Below, in pieces: positions 14,089 through 20,137 of a DNA stretch of 20,137 nucleotides. The notes under the pieces are model-generated. The model was not told where the DNA came from. It did no database searches and saw only the letters and a list, made by a program, of their open reading frames with translations. This DNA is from a virus, in the IMG/VR virus record IMGVR_UViG_3300032093_001064, positions 1 to 20,137 of that record. One strand, given 5' to 3'. Within the stretch, counting starts at the first letter, position 1. Each line of letters begins with the position of its first letter. Position numbers and translations under genes: made by a program.

Positions 14089-14792
14089 TTTAGTTCTTTA
14101 AGTAATGATTTTACTTCATCAACCTTGTCTGTTTCTTTACTGAACTTTATTGCCCATTGTACAGGATTAATGTAATCATATATAATCTTAATTAAATCTT
14201 CTTGAATATCATCTAAAAATTTAGTACCACTTTCACTCTGATATAACACCCATGGACTAATTCTTCCTGCAACTATTAAATGACAAATTTTATTTCTATT
14301 GCCATAACGCAAGTAATCTTTACTTTGTATTTTTTCTTCTTCTGCGTTTTCAATGCAAATTTCTACACTACGATGCACCGCATCTAAGTAATCCTCTGTT
14401 TTTAAATAGTCAATCAGATAAGAATTATAGTTTATATCGCTGGTCCAATTATCAATTTTTACGTTTTCTTTTAAATAATACTCAACTAATCTAGAAACAT
14501 TTAATGCGTTTATGTCAACACAGTAATTACCAAACTTTACGAAGGCTGTATAATAAGCAGATTTAATAAATTCTTCATAAGTTTTTTCTTTCTTTGCAGT
14601 ACTATGTTTTTTATAAAACTGAACAAAGCTTTGAAAGCCTATTTGATTTCCCCGACGGTCACGCTCAAGCCAACGATGTTTGTACTCGCAGATGTGCTTA
14701 AGCATCGTACTTTCTCTTATAAAAGTACGCTTGCAAAATTCACATCCAAAATTAATTTCCGTGTTCTTTTTCATACTCAAGTATTTGTTCAT
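14082..14792 (-). CDS. Unknown 236-aa phage protein with a C2H2-type zinc finger
   Basis: The N-terminus carries C17-x2-C20-x12-H33-x5-H39, a classical C2H2 zinc finger spacing that suggests nucleic-acid or protein binding. The remaining 190 residues contain well-defined blocks (KTYEEFIKSAYYTAFVKFG, IDNWTSDINYNSYLIDYL, GRISPWVLY) that I recall as conserved in marine T4-like phages, with no assigned role. The start is uncertain: ATG 14792 has no Shine-Dalgarno, and ATG 14774 has a weak GAG; both leave the finger intact. It overlaps the end of the gp62-like gene. It sits in an early replication unit, so a role in phage DNA or RNA metabolism is plausible. Confidence 0.75.
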   Translation of the reverse strand: MNKYLSMKKNTEINFGCEFCKRTFIRESTMLKHICEYKHRWLERDRRGNQIGFQSFVQFYKKHSTAKKEKTYEEFIKSAYYTAFVKFGNYCVDINALNVSRLVEYYLKENVKIDNWTSDINYNSYLIDYLKTEDYLDAVHRSVEICIENAEEEKIQSKDYLRYGNRNKICHLIVAGRISPWVLYQSESGTKFLDDIQEDLIKIIYDYINPVQWAIKFSKETDKVDEVKSLLKELKW

Positions 14793-15339
14793 CAGAAATT
14801 AGTTCACTTAGAGTTTCTATGTCTGAAATTTTTAGATTTGGAAAATATTTCCCAAGTTTTACCTTTCGTTTTTGTACTTTTACATACTCAGTACTCACTT
14901 CATTGATCAAATCTTTATTAGTATTAGGGTATACTTTAACAAAATAATCTTGCACATCTTTTAATTTAGCTTCTTCTGTTAAGAGAGCATAATTTCGTTT
15001 TAGATGGGGTATCCATTTATGATATTGCTTTCCCATATTAGGGCTTATAGCACAAAGCATTAACCATTGAAGTTTATTATGTTTAATTATATTTTCATGG
15101 AATATGTTAACGTTTGCTGCATACTCTGTACTTTGCAAGTAGTAATTTTGTAGATTTTTATTTCCAGACACGTTACTCATGTAGGTCAACAACAAAAACG
15201 GAACAAAGCCTTTCTGCTGTTCTACTGTCAGCCTATCAAAAAAATCATAGTCTTTTCTATCCAATGCTTCAATCGCTTGAAACAACGGAAAATCAATATC
15301 TGTAAATTTTTCGTCTGTTGCTGTTTTAGTTTTTGCCAT
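14752..15339 (-). CDS. Probable clamp-loader small subunit (T4 gp62-like)
   Basis: A 195-aa all-helical protein (T4 gp62 is 187 aa). The central block NKLQWLMLCAISPNMGKQYH followed by KWIPHL resembles the T4 gp62 block NYLMAAVPRGKRYGKWAKL, and the block DYFVKVYPNTNKDLINE resembles KLLAKRYQVNTNDAIN. gp62 joins four gp44 ATPases to load the sliding clamp gp45. No gp44 or gp45 is seen in this window. It starts as TAATG with the 166-aa gene. The similarity is low and read by eye; an alternative is an unrelated conserved early protein. Confidence 0.55.
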   Translation of the reverse strand: MAKTKTATDEKFTDIDFPLFQAIEALDRKDYDFFDRLTVEQQKGFVPFLLLTYMSNVSGNKNLQNYYLQSTEYAANVNIFHENIIKHNKLQWLMLCAISPNMGKQYHKWIPHLKRNYALLTEEAKLKDVQDYFVKVYPNTNKDLINEVSTEYVKVQKRKVKLGKYFPNLKISDIETLSELISDEQILEYEKEHGN

Positions 15340-15839
15340 TAGAACGCCTGTTTATAATCAACAATCTCACAATTTCGGCTTATCTCTTTTACGAAATATA
15401 CGCATCTAGGCTTTTCACTTTCTTCAATTGGCACACACAAAAATTGTCCGTTTTTTAATCTAGGCGCATACCAAACTACATCGTGATATATGTCCATAAC
15501 TTCTATATCACAGAATGTAGGTTTAAAACTACTCAATGGATTAAACTCAAATGCTTTAAAGCCTCTATCATTGATACTTGTTAGCGGCAATGTTTCTAAG
15601 TCACCTAGTTCAGGTTCTCCTATAAGTATTTGCCATTCAACAGGCATCTTGATTATACAATCATTAATTCTTAACACAAGTGCAGGACTGTTAAAGCTTT
15701 CTAAAAAAATTAAAGGAATATACCGATAGTCAACGTTTGCTGGATTACTATTGTCCAAAATTGCAAAACGTAGATCGTCTATCTCTTCTGGTAACGTTTC
15801 TAAGTTATAAACTGTGTTGTCTAAGGTTAATATTTTCAT
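15339..15839 (-). CDS. Unknown 166-aa protein heading an early unit
   Basis: No domain is recognised. The sequence is a mix of beta-like blocks (PALVLRINDCIIKMPVEWQI, FCDIEVMDIYHDVVWYAP, CVYFVKEI) with an acidic N-terminal half, probably a compact cytoplasmic protein. It is the first gene of a nine-gene early unit that ends with the DnaE-like gene. Its ATG lies six bases after a -10 box with no Shine-Dalgarno, so translation is probably leaderless. Its stop overlaps the gp62-like start by one base. Confidence 0.75.
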   Translation of the reverse strand: MKILTLDNTVYNLETLPEEIDDLRFAILDNSNPANVDYRYIPLIFLESFNSPALVLRINDCIIKMPVEWQILIGEPELGDLETLPLTSINDRGFKAFEFNPLSSFKPTFCDIEVMDIYHDVVWYAPRLKNGQFLCVPIEESEKPRCVYFVKEISRNCEIVDYKQAF

Positions 15840-15845
15840 ACTGTC

Positions 15846-15874
15846 ATTGTATCATTTATAATCTAACTTTTCAA
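15846..15874 (-). promoter_or_regulatory. Early promoter of the nine-gene unit, predicted leaderless
   Basis: Minus strand: TTGAAA (15869-15874), 17 bases, TACAAT (15846-15851) preceded by TGA (extended -10), then six bases to ATG 15839. The -35 box and part of the spacer lie within the end of the UvsW gene. Confidence 0.72.
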
Positions 15875-17309
15875 TACTGAATGGATAGTTAGCCTCACGA
15901 TAAAACTCTTTGCGTTTGGTTAAGTGCCTTTTAGCAAACTTACATGAACTGGTTATATCCCAAATTTGAACGAAGTCTTTGTCCTCAGCCTTACGAATAC
16001 CTCGCCCAATACTTTGTATGACCCTAACAAAACTCTTACCAGGCTCTACAAGAACCAAATTAAAGATTCGTGGAATGTTGATACCTACAGCAGCAACACC
16101 ATAAGTCGCAATAGCTACTTTGTCATCACTGGTTGCAAAGTCATCATATTCTTCTTTCCGTTCTGTGAGTTTAGTGTCACCGCTAACAAACACAGCACCA
16201 GGCAATCTGTCTAACAGTTCCTTACCAGCATTAACTCTATCAACTAATATAAGAGTATTACCCGACTGTTTAATGTTTAATGCTAGTTCTGCAATTGTGT
16301 CTAATCGTTTTTTATCTTCAAGCAAATGCTTTAGTTCGCTTTGATAATTCGTAAACTCTACGTGATCCTGTAGTTGCACTATGTTCACATGGCAATTTGC
16401 TAGCACGCCTCGGTCTTGTAATTCACTTGCTGCAAGTTTGTTGATTACAGGGCCTATACTAACAAACAATGATTGACTTGCGAACAGTTCTTTAGGTATC
16501 GTTCCTGTTAATCCCCAACGAATAGGTACGTTCGCAAATATACCAGTCAACATAGTTTTAAGTACGTCTGCCTTTGCTTGATGTACCTCGTCAATCATTA
16601 CGCATATTAAATCCTGCATGAATGATTCAATCTTTTCCTGAGAGGTTAATTCTTCTCTAGTTTTTATAAGATGATTAAGACTTTGCCATGTACATATAGT
16701 ATGTGTGTGTCCTAATTCTTTTCTGTCACCAAAGTATACACCCACGTCAAGACCAAGGTTGATGTAGTCTGCTTCAGTTTGTACTACAAGTGACTTGTTA
16801 GGAACGATAACAATGCTGCGGCCATATTCTTCTATACTTTTACTAAGTGCAGCAGTCATCAATGTTTTTCCTGCACCAGTCGCTACCTCTTGTATGCTTT
16901 GTGGGTTCTCTAAAAAGCCATTAATGATTTCAATCTGATAGTCTCTAAGTAATATAGGCTGACCTGCTTGCGGATGCCCTACAGGCCAAGTCTTGTCAGA
17001 AAATGTATCCTCGGACACTTGAGTAAAATTAAAACTATGAACTGTTTCACGCAAATCATCTAATTCAATATCATACCCTGCACTATCAACTACAGGAATA
17101 ATTTTATCTAATAAATTGATGTAGGAGCTGCCACCTAAGCTAAAGTAGCTTACCTTACCATTCCATCTACCTAATTTAACAGAAGGAAGATACCTCGCAC
17201 CTGGTACCTCGTATTCAAACATCTTCATTAATTTCTTGCGTTCGGTTAACTCAAGACCTTCTATCTTACAGTTTACCTCATCTTTGATTATTATTTTACA
17301 TGGTTTCAT
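15852..17309 (-). CDS. uvsW: UvsW-type SF2 DNA helicase
   Basis: A 485-aa superfamily-2 helicase. Residues 1-110 form an N-terminal DNA-binding domain (VKLGRWNGKVSYFS at 44-57). The helicase core has the Q-motif-like LLRDYQ at 120-125, motif I ATGAGKT at 143-149, motif II DEVH at 240-243, motif III LTGT at 267-270, motif V in ATYGVAAVGINIP and motif VI QSIGRGIRK. T4 UvsW (about 500 aa) unwinds R-loops and branched DNA and regresses forks, linking origin-dependent to recombination-dependent replication. It overlaps the 344-aa gene as ATGA and is the second gene of an early unit; T4 makes UvsW late, so the timing here may differ. Confidence 0.93.
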   Translation of the reverse strand: MKPCKIIIKDEVNCKIEGLELTERKKLMKMFEYEVPGARYLPSVKLGRWNGKVSYFSLGGSSYINLLDKIIPVVDSAGYDIELDDLRETVHSFNFTQVSEDTFSDKTWPVGHPQAGQPILLRDYQIEIINGFLENPQSIQEVATGAGKTLMTAALSKSIEEYGRSIVIVPNKSLVVQTEADYINLGLDVGVYFGDRKELGHTHTICTWQSLNHLIKTREELTSQEKIESFMQDLICVMIDEVHQAKADVLKTMLTGIFANVPIRWGLTGTIPKELFASQSLFVSIGPVINKLAASELQDRGVLANCHVNIVQLQDHVEFTNYQSELKHLLEDKKRLDTIAELALNIKQSGNTLILVDRVNAGKELLDRLPGAVFVSGDTKLTERKEEYDDFATSDDKVAIATYGVAAVGINIPRIFNLVLVEPGKSFVRVIQSIGRGIRKAEDKDFVQIWDITSSCKFAKRHLTKRKEFYREANYPFSIEKLDYK

Positions 17310-18340
17310 TTAAGGTCTATTGGTTTAGAATTTACTAGTTCTACTACTTTTGCTGCAAATGCACTTCCTGAACCGGAATAACTAAAGCTGTTCATTTTAA
17401 TAAGCACAGGCATATTAAATTCTTTAATATCAAACTCATTCTTCTTATCTTTACGATGTTGCACTTTAGTAGGTATATTTGTTCGTGAAATTATTTTTTC
17501 AATATGTTCATTACTTTCTTTACCATATAAGATAGCAAAGCTCATAAAATCACAATCTATTAGTTTTAATTTATGAGTTAAGCCGTCAATGTCAAAAATT
17601 TCGTGTTTAACCTCTCTTGATGTGGCAAATATGATATCATCAAGTTCATATATATTTGTTAGTTCTGCATACAAATCTTTATGAATAGTTATTCCGTACC
17701 ATACTAATTTTGATAAAGTTTTTAACGAAGTTTCTAGTGGTATATCTTTAACTGCCTCTGCTAAATTTTCATTCAATGCAGCTATATATAATCTGCCATT
17801 AATTCTGACTAACGTAGGATTCCAAATTAGCGATTCATCAAAACTAGAAAAACCATTTATAATCTCTTTAATTTTATCATCAAAAATAACTGTGTCATAA
17901 TGTTTGCACACACAGTCTATAATTATTTTTAGTTTGTATAGACCAAACTCAGTATAATAAAGTTTATTATCCCGATCCCATTGCATTACAGAATGTTCTC
18001 TAAACTCTTGTACGAAGGAAGGTTTGTAGGGACTTTTTAAAATTATTAGATTATTTTCAATATTAATAGATGGAGTGGTGAATTCTGCCTTACTAGGAAC
18101 GACTTGTAGTGTCCATCTTAGTTCTGATAACTCATTAGCATCGTAATTTTGTTTTTTTAATTGTGTATTATATTTTTTAACTACTTTTTTAAATAATTCT
18201 GCTTGATTACTTGTGATAGCCTTTTTAGGCAATACGTTTTGTAATTGCAAATTATAGAAAAACTTTTGGTCGTAACGGGATAAACTTACATGATTTAACA
18301 TCAAGTCCAAAACTTCTTCTGCGTTTAATATCCTGTTCAT
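17306..18340 (-). CDS. Unknown 344-aa protein co-transcribed with UvsW
   Basis: No domain is recognised. A segment near residues 98-133 (SPYKPSFVQEFREHSVMQWD, then KLYYTEFGLYKLKIII) resembles the N-terminal accessory modules of some SF2 helicases that compare an observed and a computed strand (WDRDxKxYY), so it could be a UvsW partner or DNA-binding protein. Residues 60-75 and 285-310 are Lys-rich. The end is FSYSGSGSAFAAKVVELV. The last base of ATG coupling (ATGA) joins it to uvsW. It heads an early unit with a predicted leaderless start. The DNA is very AT-rich, about 25% GC in its middle. Confidence 0.75.
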   Translation of the reverse strand: MNRILNAEEVLDLMLNHVSLSRYDQKFFYNLQLQNVLPKKAITSNQAELFKKVVKKYNTQLKKQNYDANELSELRWTLQVVPSKAEFTTPSINIENNLIILKSPYKPSFVQEFREHSVMQWDRDNKLYYTEFGLYKLKIIIDCVCKHYDTVIFDDKIKEIINGFSSFDESLIWNPTLVRINGRLYIAALNENLAEAVKDIPLETSLKTLSKLVWYGITIHKDLYAELTNIYELDDIIFATSREVKHEIFDIDGLTHKLKLIDCDFMSFAILYGKESNEHIEKIISRTNIPTKVQHRKDKKNEFDIKEFNMPVLIKMNSFSYSGSGSAFAAKVVELVNSKPIDLK

Positions 18341-18346
18341 AGTAAT

Positions 18347-18375
18347 AGTATAACTTAGTTAGAAACTTTATACAA
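18347..18375 (-). promoter_or_regulatory. Early promoter of the 344-aa/uvsW unit, predicted leaderless
   Basis: Minus strand: TTGTAT (18370-18375), 17 bases, TATACT (18347-18352), six bases, ATG 18340. Same geometry as three other early starts in the window. Confidence 0.7.
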
Positions 18376-18385
18376 CACAAATGGC

Positions 18386-18409
18386 TAATGGGAGCCGAAG
18401 CTCCCATTA
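18386..18409 (-). terminator. C(UUCG)G tetraloop hairpin after the AAA+ gene
   Basis: A perfect 10-bp stem with core GGGAGC/GCTCCC closes a TTCG loop with a C-G pair on the minus strand, the very stable UUCG tetraloop favoured in T4 intercistronic hairpins. It starts 15 bases after the AAA+ stop. The following bases are only moderately T-rich, so it may be a terminator or a 3'-end stabiliser. Confidence 0.75.
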
Positions 18410-18424
18410 CATTTACTACAAGTA

Positions 18425-19459
18425 TTACGCACGTTTCATGCAAGTAGTGCTTGCAAGATTTTCCCAGTTCGGGCTAATCTTAACCAGATCAGCAATTTTT
18501 AAGCACATACGCAAACTCAATTCATGCAATTTGTTTTTGTTTTTTTCCATAAAATTAAAGATTGCCTCTGCTTGACCATCTTCAAAATTGTAGTCGCGGA
18601 ACAGACCACCATCGCTATCGCGGTGTACTTGCTTGATACGCAACATTTTGTCACGCTCTGTATCAATCGTCAGGTCAAGAAAGTGACAACGTGACTGCAA
18701 TGCCTCAAGGTGATCTTGCAATTTCTTAGACTTGACGTTTTCAAACTTCAAGTTAGTAATGAAGATAGCACTACCCTCAAAGTTAAACTGATCGGGAATA
18801 CCCTCACGGCGTAGCATTGCACTATCACTGTTCCAGCAAATGCGTCTACGTTTGCCTGAATCAAGTGCTGCCTTAAGAATATTCAGTGACAGGTCATCTT
18901 GAAACACAGAATCACAGTCATCAAAGACCAGTACATTTTTCTTGTCAGAATATTTGTACAGTTGAGCATACAGACCCAGTGCAGTCATTGCACCTTTAAC
19001 AATCTCAAAGCGAACACGCTTGCCTGCAAGTTTGTCAAACATGCTTGCCTTTTCTAGTTGAGTTTCAACGCCGAAACTCTTACCGACACCGGGAGGACCT
19101 GAAACAATCATTGCCCGAATATCGCTATTGATTGCTGCTTTTGTCATTTCATCAAGTACAGCAAAACGGGTAGCAATACGATTCATTGCTTCCTCATCAG
19201 TTTCTACTTGCTTAACTTCTTTTGCTTTAAAAGCAATTGCGTTTTCACTCACTTTAGGCTCTCCATCTACAAATACAATATCGTTAATAGAATTGACTTT
19301 CACTTTGACAACATCAATTGCAATGTCAAACTGACCGTCGTTTTTTACAGTAATATAACTACCTTTTTTACCTGTCTGAAAATCTTTGACAAGTGTGAAT
19401 TCTTGATTGACTACGGGCTTGTTGCGATATTCACCGAATTTGACAAGAATCGTACTCAT
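18425..19459 (-). CDS. AAA+ ATPase, phage type
   Basis: A 344-aa protein. Residues 1-80 form a beta-rich N-terminal region, followed by a helical linker. The AAA+ core has Walker A GPPGVGKS at 121-128, Walker B VLVFDD at 176-181, sensor 1 AIFITN at 231-236 and a candidate Arg finger R257 in LQSRCHF. Stretch LKAALDSGKRRRICWN links the motifs. It is not a close match to clamp-loader gp44; family members in phages have uncertain roles in DNA metabolism or remodelling. The gene has two strong sigma-70 promoters, a good Shine-Dalgarno (AGGAGC, five bases before ATG 19459) and a stable 3' hairpin, and its DNA is GC-richer (about 50% in one sampled 60-base line) than the neighbouring gene. All of this points to high expression. 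Start at 19459 is well supported. Confidence 0.9.
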   Translation of the reverse strand: MSTILVKFGEYRNKPVVNQEFTLVKDFQTGKKGSYITVKNDGQFDIAIDVVKVKVNSINDIVFVDGEPKVSENAIAFKAKEVKQVETDEEAMNRIATRFAVLDEMTKAAINSDIRAMIVSGPPGVGKSFGVETQLEKASMFDKLAGKRVRFEIVKGAMTALGLYAQLYKYSDKKNVLVFDDCDSVFQDDLSLNILKAALDSGKRRRICWNSDSAMLRREGIPDQFNFEGSAIFITNLKFENVKSKKLQDHLEALQSRCHFLDLTIDTERDKMLRIKQVHRDSDGGLFRDYNFEDGQAEAIFNFMEKNKNKLHELSLRMCLKIADLVKISPNWENLASTTCMKRA

Positions 19460-19489
19460 TTATAGCTCCTAATTATCAAGTTATGTGAC

Positions 19490-19518
19490 ATTATACATGC
19501 AACCTGATTTATTGTCAA
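19490..19518 (-). promoter_or_regulatory. Consensus sigma-70 promoter P1 of the AAA+ gene
   Basis: Minus strand: TTGACA (19513-19518), 17-base spacer, TATAAT (19490-19495), a perfect sigma-70 consensus. The predicted leader is about 24 bases and contains AGGAGC. Confidence 0.92.
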
Positions 19519-19520
19519 GT

Positions 19521-19547
19521 GTTGCAATTTATACAACATATTGCAAC
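19521..19547. promoter_or_regulatory. Inverted repeat between promoters P1 and P2, possible operator
   Basis: Arms GTTGCAAT (19521-19528) and ATTGCAAC (19540-19547) are perfect inverted repeats separated by 11 bases. The element lies just downstream of the P2 start region and two bases upstream of the P1 -35 box, a good site for a dimeric regulator. It could also form a hairpin in P2 transcripts. Confidence 0.45.
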
Positions 19548-19556
19548 AATGAAGCT

Positions 19557-19585
19557 ATTCTATACCCGAACGGATTTATTGTCAA
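19557..19585 (-). promoter_or_regulatory. Sigma-70 promoter P2, upstream of P1
   Basis: Minus strand: TTGACA (19580-19585), 17 bases, TAGAAT (19557-19562). Both promoters begin with the same 13 bases (TTGACAATAAATC), suggesting duplication. Confidence 0.85.
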
Positions 19586-19592
19586 TGTTATC

Positions 19593-19617
19593 AAAAAAGT
19601 AACTATTATAGAGTTAC
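19593..19617 (-). terminator. AT-rich terminator overlapping the uvsY stop
   Basis: A 6-bp stem (GTAACT/AGTTAC) with a seven-base loop is followed on the minus strand by T6 (19593-19598). The stem includes the final uvsY codons and stop. The stem is weak, so readthrough into the AAA+ gene is likely. Confidence 0.5.
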
Positions 19618-20061
19618 ATCTTCCATACCTGCAGTACGCAATCTAACAATATGTCCCATCTGCCATTGTTTGGCATCAAGACCCTTAAGTACACCTAACC
19701 AACGATTACGTAGTAATGCTACTTCGTTGATTATAGTTTCAAAATCAATAACCTCTTCTTCACCGTCTACATACTTTTCAGCATCACGGCTGGTTAATAC
19801 TCTATTATAAGCTTCCAAGTATTTTTGAAAATGCTTTCGGCGAATTTTCCGTAATTGAATATTTAGGTAATTGAGCACCGCTTCAATCTCTTGTAACTGA
19901 TTAAAACGGTGTTCGGTGACTCCTGGAAGTGCTGAGATATTCTTTTCTAAGTTACCATAAATCTTTACGTCACCTTTTGCCTGTAATAGTTCGGCATCAT
20001 AGTGTGCAATGAAATCGGGTATAGATGATAAATCAGTTGAAACTTTGGTGTACCAAGTCAT
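19606..20061 (-). CDS. uvsY: UvsY recombination mediator
   Basis: A 151-aa protein (T4 UvsY is 137 aa). The family block at residues 45-90 (LPGVTEHRFNQLQEIEAVLN, LRKIRRKHFQKYLEAYNR), SRDAEKYVDGEEEV at 91-104 and LLRNRWLGVLKGLDAKQW at 117-134 are typical of UvsY proteins of marine T4-like phages as I know them. UvsY helps load the UvsX recombinase onto gp32-coated single-stranded DNA. No UvsX is seen in the window. ATG 20061 has AGGA about six bases before it, placed in the gap after the upstream gene. Confidence 0.85.
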   Translation of the reverse strand: MTWYTKVSTDLSSIPDFIAHYDAELLQAKGDVKIYGNLEKNISALPGVTEHRFNQLQEIEAVLNYLNIQLRKIRRKHFQKYLEAYNRVLTSRDAEKYVDGEEEVIDFETIINEVALLRNRWLGVLKGLDAKQWQMGHIVRLRTAGMEDVTL

Positions 20062-20072
20062 GTGTGTCCTAT

Positions 20073-20137
20073 TTAATAACGGTCATCGTCATAATCATAA
20101 TCATCATAATCATCTTCTTCCTCATCATGTAGATTAT
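20073..20137 (-). CDS. C-terminal acidic tail of an upstream gene, partial
   Basis: The minus strand reads an open frame from the window edge to TAA at 20073-20075: about 20 residues ending NLHDEEEDDYDDYDYDDDRY. The density of Asp, Glu and Tyr with no other composition shows a disordered acidic tail. Acidic C-termini occur in single-stranded DNA-binding proteins such as gp32, where they recruit partners; its position directly before uvsY fits this, but other proteins have such tails and the identity is unproven. Confidence 0.65.
   Translation of the reverse strand, partial: NLHDEEEDDYDDYDYDDDRY

Noticed and set aside
17306-18340. Possible HARP-like helicase accessory domain in the 344-aa protein
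   Set aside because: Only one short WDRDxKxYY-like stretch supports it; too weak to name the protein.
1-20137. tRNA genes, insertion sequences or integrase attachment sites
   Set aside because: No cloverleaf with a convincing T-loop, no transposase or integrase motif and no flanking terminal repeats were noticed; a tRNA scan was not possible here.

Overview
This window looks like part of the genome of a T4-like (tevenvirus-type) myophage of an aquatic, probably proteobacterial host. The evidence is a T4-type replication and recombination set (primase, DnaB-type helicase, UvsW, UvsY, a DexA-like exonuclease and a probable gp62-like clamp-loader subunit), T4-type late promoter boxes of the form NATAAATA, dense ATGA/TAATG gene overlaps, AT-rich DNA and a very long fibre gene. 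Early promoters match sigma-70 well, which fits a proteobacterial host; the host itself cannot be named from the sequence. All genes but one read on the minus strand, so the window is transcribed from right to left.

Layout from the right end (upstream) to the left: an unidentified C-terminal acidic tail cut by the window edge; UvsY; a tandem consensus sigma-70 promoter pair driving an AAA+ ATPase that ends in a C(UUCG)G hairpin; a two-gene early unit (unknown 344-aa protein and UvsW helicase); a nine-gene early unit (166-aa unknown, gp62-like protein, zinc-finger protein, three small related proteins, a 62-aa protein, a DexA-like exonuclease and a 189-aa protein resembling a condensed DnaE active site). 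Then come the single plus-strand gene, meeting the DnaE-like gene tail to tail; a late structural-type gene; primase and helicase under an early promoter; and a series of late units: 77-aa/245-aa genes, a 123-aa single gene with a terminator, 150-aa/158-aa genes, and a 236-aa/108-aa/IscA unit. A PD-(D/E)XK exonuclease under an early promoter follows. Last is a fibre gene that fills positions 3826 down to the window start and has no stop codon in the window.

The genes form small units with separate early or late promoters. Four early units share the same architecture: a -35 box, exactly 17 bases, a -10 box, exactly 6 bases, then ATG. This predicts transcripts starting at or next to the start codon (leaderless mRNAs). 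Late units have NATAAATA boxes, mostly 18-30 bases before the start codon, but one is only 5 bases away.

The observations most worth following are the 189-aa DnaE-like protein translationally coupled to a DEDDh exonuclease, the repeated leaderless early promoter design, an IscA-type iron-sulfur carrier co-transcribed with late structural-type genes, and a tandem set of small proteins whose conserved C-terminal codons double as the next gene's ribosome-binding site.
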